Notes: generated by a model from the sequence alone, not told the origin. A DNA stretch of 64,000 nt from CAIKZJ01 sp041675325 (GCA_041675325.1 JBAYUG010000004.1:1-64000); one strand, 5' to 3'; counted from the first letter of the stretch, positions 8,921 through 18,360 are shown. Program-made: numbers and translations.

Positions 8921-10333
8921 CTATTTAATTATCATTACTCTCCCGCTTATCCAGTTTAGAAGGTAATCAAGTAATCCGTCAACAAACTCTTTCTTTAGTG
9001 TGGCATATTCACTGGTACTGCCGGTTTTCGCTTCCTGAAATAAATGATTTGCTTTTTGGAAAACTTTTATCTCAAAATCTTTATTTCCCGCCTTGGTTAA
9101 TGCTTGCCTGACAGGCTCTTCGTTCTGAAAAACTGATACCTGTAGGTCGAGTCCTCCGAATACTGCAAGTACAGGACAAGTAATTTTTTTCCGGGTTTCT
9201 GACGGCTCGTATCTAAGAAAGAATTTCATCCACGGTGTCGTCAACGTTTTATACGCATTCTCAACCTGCTCGTTTATCCATTCTGCCTTATCTGTTATCT
9301 TTGCTTTTTCAGTTTCGCCGAGATTAGCAAATTGTTCTTCTGCACTTTTTCTAATAAGCGATAGCAGCTCTTCCTCGCTTGCACCGTTTACTATCATATA
9401 CAGTGCGATCCTTGTTTCTTTAGCATCCTTGTTTACTCTTGCGGAGTCTTCTCCGTTGGCAAGCGAAATTAATTTTGTCTGTTCAAGTATAATCTCCGCT
9501 CCGTTAACACCCGTACCCGCAATCGACACAATAAACGCAACGTCATTTCTTTTTGATGCCGTTAACGGCGCTACTATGCCTCCTTCGCTATGACCTATCA
9601 AACCTATTTGTTCGGCATTTATATCATTTCTCTTTTTTAAAAAATCAATCGCCTCTGATACATCCCCGGCAAACTTTTCTGACGTGGACTCGTTAACAGA
9701 TTTACCCGTACTCTCGGCTACACCCCTGTCGTCATACCTTAATACGGCTATTCCGTTTGTACTTAAATGCTCTGCAATAATTTTAAAAATCTTGAACCCC
9801 AGTATGTTCTCGTCTCTGTTCTGTGGACCGCTTCCTGTTATGAGTATTGCAGCGGGGTGTCTTCCTTCTTTCAAAGGCAATGTCAGCGTTCCTGCAAATG
9901 TAATATCCCCGTTGCTGAATTTTATTTCTTCCTCTTTAAAAGAAACATCTGTGTTTTCTTTCCGTTCTTCTTTTAGTTTGTTTGATAAATAGAATCCACC
10001 CTTAAACCCTGCCTGTAAAAAGTCGCCCGAAATACTGTCCGCGGAATAAACCCCCTTGAACATCGCAGGCCCGTTTGGTACATCAAGCTCAAAAGTTATG
10101 TCAGGCGCATTGTAAACAATCTTAGATAATTTTAACCCGAAAGCCCCTTGAGCTGGAATGTCAATCGTTCCGCTGTAACTTGAACCGTCATAGTTAAAAT
10201 GCACCTTTGTTTCAAGTTTGGATGTTATTAAATCAATGTACCCGCTCCAGTCACCCTTTAAGTTTGTTTGTGCACACAAAGAACTATATAGGAAAAGTAT
10301 AAATATCGGATACAGAAATAATAATTTCTTCAT
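8921..10333 (-). CDS. Secreted alpha/beta hydrolase (serine esterase/peptidase-like)
   Basis: 470 aa with a signal peptide (1-21). Residues 25-115 form a beta-rich N-terminal domain; residues ~135-460 form an alpha/beta hydrolase core. The oxyanion loop ITGSGPQNRDE is at 165-175 and the nucleophile elbow GHSEGG puts the catalytic serine at 249. An aspartate near 400 (GGLDLQV) and a histidine near 438 (ANHLF) complete a plausible triad. This layout is common in secreted dienelactone-hydrolase/S9-like esterases of Bacteroidota; the substrate is unknown. It sits in a tight minus-strand run, 35 bases after the methyltransferase. Confidence 0.8.
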   Translation of the reverse strand: MKKLLFLYPIFILFLYSSLCAQTNLKGDWSGYIDLITSKLETKVHFNYDGSSYSGTIDIPAQGAFGLKLSKIVYNAPDITFELDVPNGPAMFKGVYSADSISGDFLQAGFKGGFYLSNKLKEERKENTDVSFKEEEIKFSNGDITFAGTLTLPLKEGRHPAAILITGSGPQNRDENILGFKIFKIIAEHLSTNGIAVLRYDDRGVAESTGKSVNESTSEKFAGDVSEAIDFLKKRNDINAEQIGLIGHSEGGIVAPLTASKRNDVAFIVSIAGTGVNGAEIILEQTKLISLANGEDSARVNKDAKETRIALYMIVNGASEEELLSLIRKSAEEQFANLGETEKAKITDKAEWINEQVENAYKTLTTPWMKFFLRYEPSETRKKITCPVLAVFGGLDLQVSVFQNEEPVRQALTKAGNKDFEIKVFQKANHLFQEAKTGSTSEYATLKKEFVDGLLDYLLNWISGRVMIIK

Positions 10334-10368
10334 AATCTATTAATTATATTCTTATAAAGCACTCTTCT

Positions 10369-11124
10369 TTACTTAAGCTTTCCGTAATAAACTCGCGTTA
10401 TATATTCAACCTTTACCATTCCTCCATTGTTGTATTTTTCAAACATGTCTTTAACTTCTGTCATAATCCTCTTGTTCTCTTCCCCTTTCTCGGGAACGTA
10501 TGAAATTGAAAGTATCCTTCCCTTTAGCCCTGCTAAATCAAGCATCTGGAAGTTTGGAAACGTTGTCGAGATAACTTTTTCTTTTCCGAAAAAAGTACTC
10601 AATAGATTCTTGTCAATTAAATCTTGTTGTGCTTCATGATGTTCATGCCCTAATGATTTTAATATTTTGTTCATCATTTTCATAAATGGCGTGTTGTTCT
10701 TCCTTTCGTTCCAAACGACTACAACGTCCCCATCTTTTCTCAATATTCTTTTGAACTCTCTCTTTGTTTTCTTAAGGTCAAACCAATGAAATGCCTGCCC
10801 GACTGTTATCATGTCAACACTATTATTTGCAAGCTTTGTCTCCTCTGCCGTTCCGTCCACACTGATAAAATTTATAAACCTGGTTAATAGTTTTTCTGCT
10901 TTTTCCCGCATTTCTTGGTTTGGCTCCACAGCAAAAACAAGATTTCCGTTGTTCAGGAATAATCTGCTGAGAATTCCCGTACCGCAGCCTATGTCGGCTA
11001 TATCCTTAGACGAGTCAAAATCTATTTTGCTTTCCAGAAACCCGATTATCTGCTCGGGATAGCTTGGTCTGTATTTGGCATAATCGTCTGCCTTTCCGCT
11101 GAATCTTTTTGTGTGATTGTTCAT
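10369..11124 (-). CDS. Class I SAM-dependent methyltransferase
   Basis: 251 aa with a Rossmann-fold methyltransferase core. SAM motif I DIGCGTG is at 44-50, an acidic motif II follows in FAVEPNQEM, and VGQAFHWFD resembles the post-I region of UbiE/Mll-type small-molecule methyltransferases. The N terminus (FSGKADDYAKYRPSYP) is typical of that family. The start overlaps the stop of the upstream reductase by 4 bases (ATGA), indicating translational coupling. The substrate cannot be told from sequence. Confidence 0.82.
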   Translation of the reverse strand: MNNHTKRFSGKADDYAKYRPSYPEQIIGFLESKIDFDSSKDIADIGCGTGILSRLFLNNGNLVFAVEPNQEMREKAEKLLTRFINFISVDGTAEETKLANNSVDMITVGQAFHWFDLKKTKREFKRILRKDGDVVVVWNERKNNTPFMKMMNKILKSLGHEHHEAQQDLIDKNLLSTFFGKEKVISTTFPNFQMLDLAGLKGRILSISYVPEKGEENKRIMTEVKDMFEKYNNGGMVKVEYITRVYYGKLK

Positions 11125-11831
11125 CCGAATTTCTCCAGTTTTATGTTGTTCGCATTAACGTTAAATTCGTGAAGTACTTTCTCCATCGCTTCGACCATAA
11201 CCGTAGGTCCAACTATATAATAAATTGGCTTATTTACATTATCCACATGTTTTAAAATCATCTCTTTGTTTATATAACCAAAGTTATACTTCCAGTTTTT
11301 ATCTCCTGTATCATCTATTGTCGGAATAAACTTAAATCCGCTGCATTCCTTTGCCCAGTTCTCAAACTCATCAAAGAATGCCATAGACGATGCTGTCGGA
11401 TTTGAGTAAAATAAATAGGCCTCGTATGGAAGCTTCTCAGTCACAATATATTCCACCATGCATCTTACAGGGGTTATTCCTATTCCGCCGATTAAAAACA
11501 CCGCCGGCACTGATACGTCTTCATGCAATGCCGTGTTTCCCCCGAAGTCTCTTATTTCCGCCTTTGCACCAATAGGCATTTCAAGAATGTTTTTGTTAAA
11601 AGCAGAATCAAGAGCTCTCGTTGTAAACATTATATAATCCTTCTTGGGTGAAGAGGCAAGAGAAAACAAACGTGAGTTTCCCTCCGCGTCGTTATGTATT
11701 GGCTCCAACAGTGTTATTCTTGCATATTGACCCGGCTTAAATTCAAAGTCAGAACCCTTCCTGTCAAACCACATAGCAATGTTATTATTCTGTATTACTT
11801 TCCTATCTTTCAGCGTTACTATATTTTTCAT
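11121..11831 (-). CDS. FAD/NAD(P)-binding ferredoxin-reductase-type oxidoreductase
   Basis: 236 aa, the size of a stand-alone FNR-like reductase module. The first half has an FAD-binding beta barrel ending in RLFSLASS, the R-x-(Y/F)-S motif that holds the flavin. The second half has the NAD(P) motif LIGGIGITPVRCM and the closing family motif YYIVGPTVMVEAM. No ferredoxin domain is attached, so the electron partner is separate. It is the first gene of the minus-strand run to 6707 and overlaps the methyltransferase start by 4 bases. Confidence 0.8.
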   Translation of the reverse strand: MKNIVTLKDRKVIQNNNIAMWFDRKGSDFEFKPGQYARITLLEPIHNDAEGNSRLFSLASSPKKDYIMFTTRALDSAFNKNILEMPIGAKAEIRDFGGNTALHEDVSVPAVFLIGGIGITPVRCMVEYIVTEKLPYEAYLFYSNPTASSMAFFDEFENWAKECSGFKFIPTIDDTGDKNWKYNFGYINKEMILKHVDNVNKPIYYIVGPTVMVEAMEKVLHEFNVNANNIKLEKFG

Positions 11832-11994
11832 ATATAAAATATTTTTATCATTTGATGTAAAATAACAAAATCACGCATCAGAAATTAGTCCGTTATTCTT
11901 CACACTCCTAAACTTATAAACAATCCGCTCTTGTGAGCGTGGTTTAAATTACAGCTTTCTTTCCCTCTCTTTCCCGCGGGCAATAAATCTTTCT

Positions 11995-12041
11995 CTATCT
12001 GTGTAAATCCGCTCAATCCGCGCTAATCAGCGTTCTATTTT
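11995..12041 (+). repeat. Copy of the dispersed GTGTAAATCCG repeat family
   Basis: The 326-base spacer 11832-12157 has no gene. It carries one copy of a dispersed sequence (CTGTGTAAATCCGCTCAATC, then a GCGTTCTATTTT end). Related copies lie at 18361, 34205 (inverted), 46711, 46809, 48853, 48981 and 49105. A small palindrome, ACTGCCAAAGGCAGT, lies just downstream near 12059-12073. Confidence 0.6.
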
Positions 12042-12114
12042 AATCATCGTAAACCTGACTGCCAAAGGCAGTTCATAAACAATCCGCTCTTTCTGTGTGC
12101 CGTTCCCCAAAAAC

Positions 12115-12138
12115 AAAAAGGGGCTTCCGCCCCTTTTT
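12115..12138. terminator. Bidirectional terminator of the sdh operon
   Basis: A perfect 10-bp stem, AAAAAGGGGC (12115-12124) and GCCCCTTTTT (12129-12138), encloses loop TTCC. Read on the minus strand it ends in a T-run 20 bases after the sdhB stop. Confidence 0.85.
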
Positions 12139-12157
12139 AATAATCACCTAAATCTCT

Positions 12158-12868
12158 TTAAAGCTCCTTAACAGAAATCCGCTTCTTCAACTGAGAAATA
12201 TGCCACGTAATATTTATCTCCTTCGGACACGTCTCAATACAATTAAAAATAGTATGACACCGCCAGATACCGTCTGGATTATCAATAATATCAAGCCTCT
12301 CATCGCCCCCGTCATCACGAGTGTCAAAAGCAAACCTGTACGTCTTCAGCAGCGCCGCAGGACCAATATAGTTTTCATTCGTCCAAGTCGAAGGACACGA
12401 CGTAGTACAGCATCCGCAAAGAATGCACTTTGCCGACTCGAATAACATCTCCGCATCCTCGTTCGATTGCAGCCTCTCACTATTCGGAGGTGGTGGAGTC
12501 TTCGCAATAAGATAAGGCTTTATCACCTCGTACTTCGAAAAGAAACTCGACATATCAACCACAAGGTCTTTTATAATCGGCAAAGACGGCAGCGGCTCAA
12601 TAACAATCGTCTTGCTCGTATTCATATCCTTTAAAAGAAGCGAGCATGCAAGCCTGTTCTTTCCATTAACCTTTATCCCGTCGCTTCCGCAGATACCGTG
12701 TGCACACGACCTCCTGAAAGTCAGCGTCCCGTCGTACTTCCACTTAATCTCATGCAGCACGTCTAAAAGCCGCCAGTCACCGCTTATGTTTTGAAGCGTG
12801 AAATCCTGATAGTAAGGCTTCTCGTCCTTCTCAGGATTGTAACGAAGAATCTTTAATCTAATGTCCAT
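12158..12868 (-). CDS. sdhB: Succinate dehydrogenase/fumarate reductase iron-sulfur subunit
   Basis: Carries electrons from the flavoprotein to the quinone site. The 236 residues show the [2Fe-2S] ligands C55, C60 and C75, with D63 in the GSDG position as in E. coli SdhB. The C-terminal half has the [4Fe-4S]/[3Fe-4S] clusters in CILCGCCTTSCP and CHTIFNCIETCP. It is the last gene of the run ending at terminator 12115-12138. It starts one base after the secreted unknown that separates it from sdhA. No membrane-anchor gene (sdhC/sdhD) is in the window. Confidence 0.93.
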   Translation of the reverse strand: MDIRLKILRYNPEKDEKPYYQDFTLQNISGDWRLLDVLHEIKWKYDGTLTFRRSCAHGICGSDGIKVNGKNRLACSLLLKDMNTSKTIVIEPLPSLPIIKDLVVDMSSFFSKYEVIKPYLIAKTPPPPNSERLQSNEDAEMLFESAKCILCGCCTTSCPSTWTNENYIGPAALLKTYRFAFDTRDDGGDERLDIIDNPDGIWRCHTIFNCIETCPKEINITWHISQLKKRISVKEL

Positions 12869-12869
12869 G

Positions 12870-13652
12870 TTATTTTAATTTAAAATCTTCTTTTAAAATT
12901 TTAATATATTTGTCTTTATCAACGCACTTGTAAACCTTCTCAACAAGCTCGTAACCCCTTTCAACCTGACCAAGCGAAAAGTAGTCCGCAACTATCGCCG
13001 CAAGTATTGTCTTCGCGCTTCCCGCATCCGTGTTAAACGTTTCCTCATCATCCTTCTCGGGACAGGCAAACCCTTCCTTTATAATCTCATTAAGGTCTTC
13101 TTCAAAAAATCCCAGCTCATAAAGTATATCCGCCTTAAAATTGCCCGTTATCTCAGTAAGCTTTCCGCCCTCAAATTTCTGCACCCTTAACGGGAACCTC
13201 GTCTCAGCATAATTTGTGAACGCATACGCAAACATATCATTCCCCGAAACTATCTCCTTCGTACCGTCCTTGTTCATGTCTTCTACCGTAAATCCCGAGT
13301 TCCCGTAAAACCCCGTATCAAGCACAACATACTTATCGCCACGCATCTCTGCAATCAAAAGCGATGAACAGCAGTGTGCTCCGCCCGAAAAAAGATGTAT
13401 CAGAAAATACTTCTTCTCCCCCGGCTCAAACGCTTCGTGCAAAATCTCATACACATTGTCAGTCAAAGTCTCCTTGTAAACAGTCTTTCCGTTATTGCTG
13501 ACTGTAAACCTCGTCTCATAATTTGCTGTGTCAAATACAGTCGAAAACTTTACGCTTCCAAAAGTAGTATCAAAATCGCTCCCGTACTGCGCCTGCACCA
13601 CTGAAACATGCGTTAATAAAAAGGTTATTATTATAATGAAGTATTTCATCAA
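12870..13652 (-). CDS. Secreted protein of unknown function between sdhA and sdhB
   Basis: 260 aa with a clear signal peptide (MMKYFIIIITFLLTHVSVVQA). I do not recognise a named family. A GGAHCCSS motif is followed by a beta-propeller-like stretch, GFTVEDMNKDGTKEIV, of the FG-GAP/VCBS type (Asp-rich loop before hydrophobic strand). The C terminus is helical and charged. The start overlaps the sdhA stop by 4 bases and the stop lies one base before sdhB, so it must be co-expressed with both. A soluble exported protein is unexpected here because SdhA and SdhB work in the cytoplasm. It may simply be an insertion into the operon, or a periplasmic partner. Confidence 0.7.
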   Translation of the reverse strand: MMKYFIIIITFLLTHVSVVQAQYGSDFDTTFGSVKFSTVFDTANYETRFTVSNNGKTVYKETLTDNVYEILHEAFEPGEKKYFLIHLFSGGAHCCSSLLIAEMRGDKYVVLDTGFYGNSGFTVEDMNKDGTKEIVSGNDMFAYAFTNYAETRFPLRVQKFEGGKLTEITGNFKADILYELGFFEEDLNEIIKEGFACPEKDDEETFNTDAGSAKTILAAIVADYFSLGQVERGYELVEKVYKCVDKDKYIKILKEDFKLK

Positions 13653-15406
13653 TACTTTCTTTCCATAGGTTGATACCTCGTTACCGTCACGGGCTTCGTC
13701 GTTATCTTCGGCTCTCCGCTTTCATTCTTAAATATAAAAGTGTGCTGCATCCAGTTCACGTCGTCACGGTTCGGGTAGTCTTCCCTCGTATGTGCCCCAC
13801 GGCTTTCTCTCCTGTTGTAAGCACTGTAAACCGTCGCCTCTGCGTTCAGCAGCAGATTCTCAAGCTCTATCGCCTCCATTAAATCAGTATTGAAAACCTT
13901 GCCCTTATCCTGTATAGAAATATTCTTAAACTTCTCTTTAAGCTCGTTAAGCTTGTCAATCATCGCCTTTAGGTCTGCTTCGTTCCTGAAAATTCCGCAT
14001 TTCTCCATCATCCATTCCTGAAGCTCCGTCCTTAATGCATAAACCTTCTCACTTCCCGTTGCCGTCAAATGCTTATCCATCTGCTCCTTCGTTTTTTCAG
14101 CAGGAGAAGAATTAATCGGGGAATAATCTGTTGTCTTTATAAACTCCGCCATTTTCTTTCCGCCTCTTCTTCCAAATACCACAATATCAAGCAGCGAGTT
14201 CGTCCCAAGCCTGTTACCCCCGTGAACCGAAACACATGCACACTCTCCCGCCGCATAAAGTCCTTTTACAATCGTACCCTTCTCATCTGCAAGCACCTCG
14301 CACTCAACATTTGTCGGTATCCCGCCCATTGCATAGTGTGCAGTAGGCTGAATTGGAATCGGCTCCTTCGTCGGCTCAACACCCAAATATGTTCTTGCAA
14401 ATCCCGTAATTTCAGGAAGCTTCTCGTCTATCACTTTCTTTCCAAGATGCGATACATCAAGATTTACATAGTGTGTTCCGTCACTTCCAAGTATTCCTCT
14501 TCCTTCTCGTATTTCTGAAATGATAGCTCTTGACACCATATCTCTTGGAGCAAGGTCCATTACCGTCGGTGCGTACCTCTGCATAAATCTTTCACCGTCT
14601 TTATTCTTCAGTATTCCTCCCTCACCTCTTGCTGCTTCTGAAACAAGTATTCCCAGCTTCCAGAGTCCCGTCGGATGAAACTGGAAGAACTCCATATCTT
14701 CAAGCGGTAATCCGTTCTTGTAAATAAGTCCCGTACCATCGCCCGTTCCTACGTGTGCGTTTGATGTGATTCTGAAAACCCTTCCGTATCCCCCCGTTGC
14801 AAACATTACTGCTTTTGCGTGAAACACTGTCACCTCGCCCGTTGCTATGTCAAAAGCTACAACCCCCTTGCAAACCTTGTCTTCAACAATTATATCCGTC
14901 ACAAAATATTCCGAGTAAAAATCAATCTGATTCTTGATGCAGTTTTCAAAAAGTGTCTGTAACATTAAATGCCCAGTCCTGTCAGCCGAATAGCATGCAC
15001 GCATCACGGGAACTCTCTTTCCGTATGGGTCGTTCGGGTCGGCAGGCTTTGTGTGTCCGCCAAATTTTCTTTGCGCTATCTTTCCTTCTGGTGTACGCGA
15101 AAAAGGAAGACCCATGTGCTCAAGCTCAATGATTGCTCTGATAGCGTCCTGACACATCTGGTCTATTGCATCCTGGTCACCTAAGTAGTCGCTTCCCTTT
15201 ACTGTGTCAAACGAATGATTTTCCCAGCTGTCCTCTTCAACGTTGCCAAGTGCCGCACAAACACCGCCTTGTGCCGTACCCGTATGTGAACGAGGAGGAA
15301 ACACTTTTGATAATACTGCGCAGGAATATTCCTTCGGGATTTCAACTGCCGCGCGAAGTCCCGCTCCACCTGCTCCGATTATTACTACATCATAATTTTT
15401 AATCAT
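13649..15406 (-). CDS. sdhA: Succinate dehydrogenase/fumarate reductase flavoprotein subunit
   Basis: 585 aa, the normal length. It oxidises succinate (or reduces fumarate) in the cytoplasm. Visible are the FAD dinucleotide motif VIIGAGGAGLRAA at the N terminus, RSHTGTAQGG with the histidine that usually binds FAD covalently, the FQFHPTG active-site segment, and HYAMGGIPT. The direction of catalysis cannot be decided from sequence. It lies 33 bases downstream of the HtrA-like gene and overlaps the secreted unknown by 4 bases. Confidence 0.95.
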   Translation of the reverse strand: MIKNYDVVIIGAGGAGLRAAVEIPKEYSCAVLSKVFPPRSHTGTAQGGVCAALGNVEEDSWENHSFDTVKGSDYLGDQDAIDQMCQDAIRAIIELEHMGLPFSRTPEGKIAQRKFGGHTKPADPNDPYGKRVPVMRACYSADRTGHLMLQTLFENCIKNQIDFYSEYFVTDIIVEDKVCKGVVAFDIATGEVTVFHAKAVMFATGGYGRVFRITSNAHVGTGDGTGLIYKNGLPLEDMEFFQFHPTGLWKLGILVSEAARGEGGILKNKDGERFMQRYAPTVMDLAPRDMVSRAIISEIREGRGILGSDGTHYVNLDVSHLGKKVIDEKLPEITGFARTYLGVEPTKEPIPIQPTAHYAMGGIPTNVECEVLADEKGTIVKGLYAAGECACVSVHGGNRLGTNSLLDIVVFGRRGGKKMAEFIKTTDYSPINSSPAEKTKEQMDKHLTATGSEKVYALRTELQEWMMEKCGIFRNEADLKAMIDKLNELKEKFKNISIQDKGKVFNTDLMEAIELENLLLNAEATVYSAYNRRESRGAHTREDYPNRDDVNWMQHTFIFKNESGEPKITTKPVTVTRYQPMERKY

Positions 15407-15439
15407 TTTTCTAAAATTTATATTTTCTTTAATTTAATA

Positions 15440-17074
15440 TTATTCTTCCATTTTTTTAATTGCTTTATAAAGGGTTAATTTTTTTTCGCTTTCTTCCCTC
15501 GTGTACGTGTAAGTATTCTTCAAATCTATGTAGGCAAGCATTGCCTCCATTCTTCTGTCTTCTTTTACCGCTATCAACCCTCTGTAATAATGAAGGTCAA
15601 AGTAACTTCCGTATGAATACTCTTCAAGAAAAGTCTTCTCAAAAGCGTCCTCAATGTACTTCTTCGCCTCCTCATAATTTCCTTTATCGTAGTAAATCTT
15701 TCCAAGCTGTACGTATCCGTTCACGTTGTTGGCATCTTTCTTTATCATCTTCTTGTAAATATCTTCCGATTTCTTTATCTCTTTCTGTTTGTAATACAAA
15801 TCAGCTATCTGAGAAAGTATATATGTATCTCCTGTGTCTTTTGCATAAATTTTCTCATAAAACATCAGCGCCTTCTTGTAATCTTTTGATGTAGAATATG
15901 CTTGTGCCAGAGAAGTTGAAAACGTGCTCAGCAGACTGTCCGAAGAAAACCTCTCTTTTATCGCCCCGTAAAGTGATTCAGCCTTGTCAAACTTTTCTGT
16001 AAATACATATAAGTCCATCAGACCCTGATAAACATAAAACGTATCAGGTTTCATATCAATGCACATATTATAATACTGCTCTGACTTATTGAAATGTATT
16101 TTGTTAATCGAGTCTTGTTTCACCACCATCGTGTCGTATGTCTTCATTGTATCATGCTGCTTTGTATAATACCAGTTACCGTAAAGATTTGATTTATAAG
16201 ATTCTGCAAGCCTGTAGTTGGAATTAAAAAGATTGTCTTTCTTCTTTTCAAGAAATATTTCGTCATTTTCCAGCGTCGCAAAATTTATATTGCTGGCTAC
16301 TCGTGTAAAGCTGTTTATGGCAATCGCAAAGTTCAGGTTTCCGTAAAATCCGTATGAATATGTCGTAATGCCTATAACCTCACCCTTCGCGTTGAATAGC
16401 GCCCCGCCGCTGTTTCCGGGCGATATCGCTGCTGTTATCTGTATTACCTTGTCAAAATTCTTTTCTATTAATGCGTATGTTGCTGGGTCGTTGAAAGATA
16501 CCTTCTCGTTCTCTCTTATCGCCGCTATTATTCCTTCCGATATGGTGTACTCAAACCCTAACGGTGAGCCGACCGCAAAAACACTCTGCCCTACTTTTGG
16601 TAAATCCGAATTTCCTATTTTTACCGTAGGAAAAAGTTTATCCCCGCCGTTTAGTATCCTTAAAATTGCAATGTCATTCTTCTCCTCAACGTACACAAGC
16701 TCTGCCTCATAAAATGTCCCGTCAGATGTTTTTACGAGCAGACTGTCAAACCCGTCTATAACATGATAGTTCGTTCCCAGAAACCCGCGCGAATCAAAGA
16801 TAAATCCGCTTCCGCTCAGTATGGTCGTGTCTTTTGGCAGAGAGCTGTAATAAAAGCTTGAGTAATTATCTGTATGAAACCATACGGAAACAAGAGCATC
16901 TTTATTCTGCTCAATAATCTGCTCTGCGTCTAAATCACCGTCCTTTGTCTCTATTAAAGGTGTTTTTTGTTCTGCTGTTTTCTTGTTTATATCCTGTGAA
17001 TACGCCGAGGCTGCAAACATTAGCAGCAACAGAGTTATGTTGAAAATGCGCTGTGGCGTAAAGAATCTTTTCAA
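15440..17074 (-). CDS. Exported HtrA/DegP-like serine protease with C-terminal TPRs
   Basis: 544 aa with a signal peptide (about 1-26). Residues ~55-260 are a trypsin-like protease with the triad H104 (TNYHVIDG), D134 (KNDIAIL) and S222 (SPGNSGGALF), as in HtrA enzymes. The PDZ domains usual for DegP/DegS are missing; residues ~330-535 instead contain at least four tetratricopeptide repeats. It probably works in periplasmic quality control, with the TPRs recruiting partners. It lies 19 bases after the crotonase and 33 before sdhA on the same strand. Confidence 0.85.
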   Translation of the reverse strand: MKRFFTPQRIFNITLLLLMFAASAYSQDINKKTAEQKTPLIETKDGDLDAEQIIEQNKDALVSVWFHTDNYSSFYYSSLPKDTTILSGSGFIFDSRGFLGTNYHVIDGFDSLLVKTSDGTFYEAELVYVEEKNDIAILRILNGGDKLFPTVKIGNSDLPKVGQSVFAVGSPLGFEYTISEGIIAAIRENEKVSFNDPATYALIEKNFDKVIQITAAISPGNSGGALFNAKGEVIGITTYSYGFYGNLNFAIAINSFTRVASNINFATLENDEIFLEKKKDNLFNSNYRLAESYKSNLYGNWYYTKQHDTMKTYDTMVVKQDSINKIHFNKSEQYYNMCIDMKPDTFYVYQGLMDLYVFTEKFDKAESLYGAIKERFSSDSLLSTFSTSLAQAYSTSKDYKKALMFYEKIYAKDTGDTYILSQIADLYYKQKEIKKSEDIYKKMIKKDANNVNGYVQLGKIYYDKGNYEEAKKYIEDAFEKTFLEEYSYGSYFDLHYYRGLIAVKEDRRMEAMLAYIDLKNTYTYTREESEKKLTLYKAIKKMEE

Positions 17075-17093
17075 ATATTATCCTTTCTCGTTT

Positions 17094-17906
17094 TTATTTT
17101 CCCTTCCATACAGGCTTTCTTTTCTCTATAAACGCTTTCATTCCCTCCATTTTATCCTCCGAAGCAAAAAGCAGGTTGAAATTTTTCTTCTCTGTTTCTA
17201 TACCCATTTCCATTGTAGTGTCAAAAGCACGCAGTATGCTCTCCTTCGCAAGCTGCACTGCTAAAGGCGCCTTTGTACAGATAGTCTTTGCAATCGCAAT
17301 CGCATCCTCAAGATATTTATCATCATCAGAAACTTTTGTTAGCAAACCTGCAATGTACAGTTCTTCCGATTCTATCATTCTTCCCGTAAGTATTATTTCC
17401 ATCGCACGTGCTTTTCCAACTGCACGTGTCAATCTCTGTGTTCCGCCAACTCCGGGAATTACTCCAAGGTTTACCTCGGGCTGTCCGAACTTTGCAGACC
17501 TTGCAGCAACTATCATATCGCAAAGCATAGCAAGCTCGCATCCGCCGCCAAGCGCAAACCCGCTTACCGCTGCTATCAAAGGCTTCTTAATGTTTCTTAG
17601 CCTGTCCCACGAAGCAAACATATTCATGTAATGCATCTCAACCGAATTATGTGAAGACATTTCCTTTATATCAACACCCGCCGCAAACGCCTTTTCGTTT
17701 CCCGTCAGCACACTGCAGCCAAAATTCTCATCTTTGTCAACTTCAAAAAGTACCTCAACAAGTTCCGCCATCAGCTCCATGTTAAGCGCATTCATTACCT
17801 GTGGTCTGTTAATCTGTATCTGGCATACGCTAAGCCCTTTTTCGTTTGCAATTTCTGTTACAAGGATATTCTTGTAAGTTGTTTTTAAAAACCCCTTTTC
17901 ACCCAT
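17094..17906 (-). CDS. Enoyl-CoA hydratase/isomerase family protein (crotonase)
   Basis: 270 aa crotonase. Oxyanion-hole segments are visible in AFAAGVDIKEM and AAVSGFALGGGCELA, and the catalytic glutamate region in FGQPEVNLGVIPGVGGTQRL has both glutamate-like positions of true hydratases. It probably hydrates short-chain enoyl-CoA in beta-oxidation or butyrate-type pathways; specificity is unknown. It appears to be the first gene of the run that continues into the HtrA-like protease and sdhA. The ATG at 17906 gives a slightly long N terminus; an in-frame later start is possible. Confidence 0.88.
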   Translation of the reverse strand: MGEKGFLKTTYKNILVTEIANEKGLSVCQIQINRPQVMNALNMELMAELVEVLFEVDKDENFGCSVLTGNEKAFAAGVDIKEMSSHNSVEMHYMNMFASWDRLRNIKKPLIAAVSGFALGGGCELAMLCDMIVAARSAKFGQPEVNLGVIPGVGGTQRLTRAVGKARAMEIILTGRMIESEELYIAGLLTKVSDDDKYLEDAIAIAKTICTKAPLAVQLAKESILRAFDTTMEMGIETEKKNFNLLFASEDKMEGMKAFIEKRKPVWKGK

Positions 17907-18081
17907 TAATATTATTGTCTGTAATTAGTAGAATTATTGAATTTATCAATACTGCATAAAAATAACAATGAATTGAAAAATATAAAAGAAGACCCAAAAT
18001 TGTTTAAAAAACAGGATACGCATTCACTCGCAACAATATTATAAAATTTGTCATTCCCGAATGCGCGTTCTATGTCGCAGA

Positions 18082-18111
18082 TTCGCCGTGGAGAACGTCC
18101 GCCGTGGCGGA
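18082..18111. repeat. Two GC-rich mini-palindromes in tandem
   Basis: TTCGCCGTGGAGAA (18082-18095) and TCCGCCGTGGCGGA (18098-18111) belong to the same 14-nt palindrome family as 43-56, 1733-1748 and 42062-42075. They lie between TCATTCCCG (about 18051) and GGCGGGGAT, which resemble the two arms of a degenerate REP-like hairpin. Confidence 0.5.
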
Positions 18112-18249
18112 TTCTTGGCGGGGATCTAATCATTGTTCCTTAAAACTCTCTCCGCGTACTTTTTTTATTTAAATTAGCCTCAAAAAGAACATTCATAAAC
18201 TAACGAAAGCTTATAACAGCAGCTATTTCCATGTGTAAAATTTAGTACC

Positions 18250-18293
18250 AAAGTGCGCATAAAGTGCGCATAAAGTGCGCATAAAGTACGCAT
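18250..18293. repeat. Four tandem copies of an 11-bp unit
   Basis: The unit AAAGTGCGCAT is repeated four times without gaps; the last copy has one change (AAAGTACGCAT). It lies in the 662-base gene-free spacer 17907-18568 between the crotonase and argF operons. Besides this array, the mini-palindromes at 18082 and a dispersed repeat copy at 18361, I see no feature in the spacer. Confidence 0.8.
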
Positions 18294-18360
18294 AATTACT
18301 TTCAAAATATAACCCGTTATTATCTTTTTTCTTGTTCAAAAGCACCCTCTGTTCAACCAC

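Noticed and set aside
14069..14518. 149-codon plus-strand ORF antisense to sdhA
   Set aside because: Shadow of a strongly conserved gene on the other strand; the peptide is Arg/Cys-rich and has no recognisable fold.
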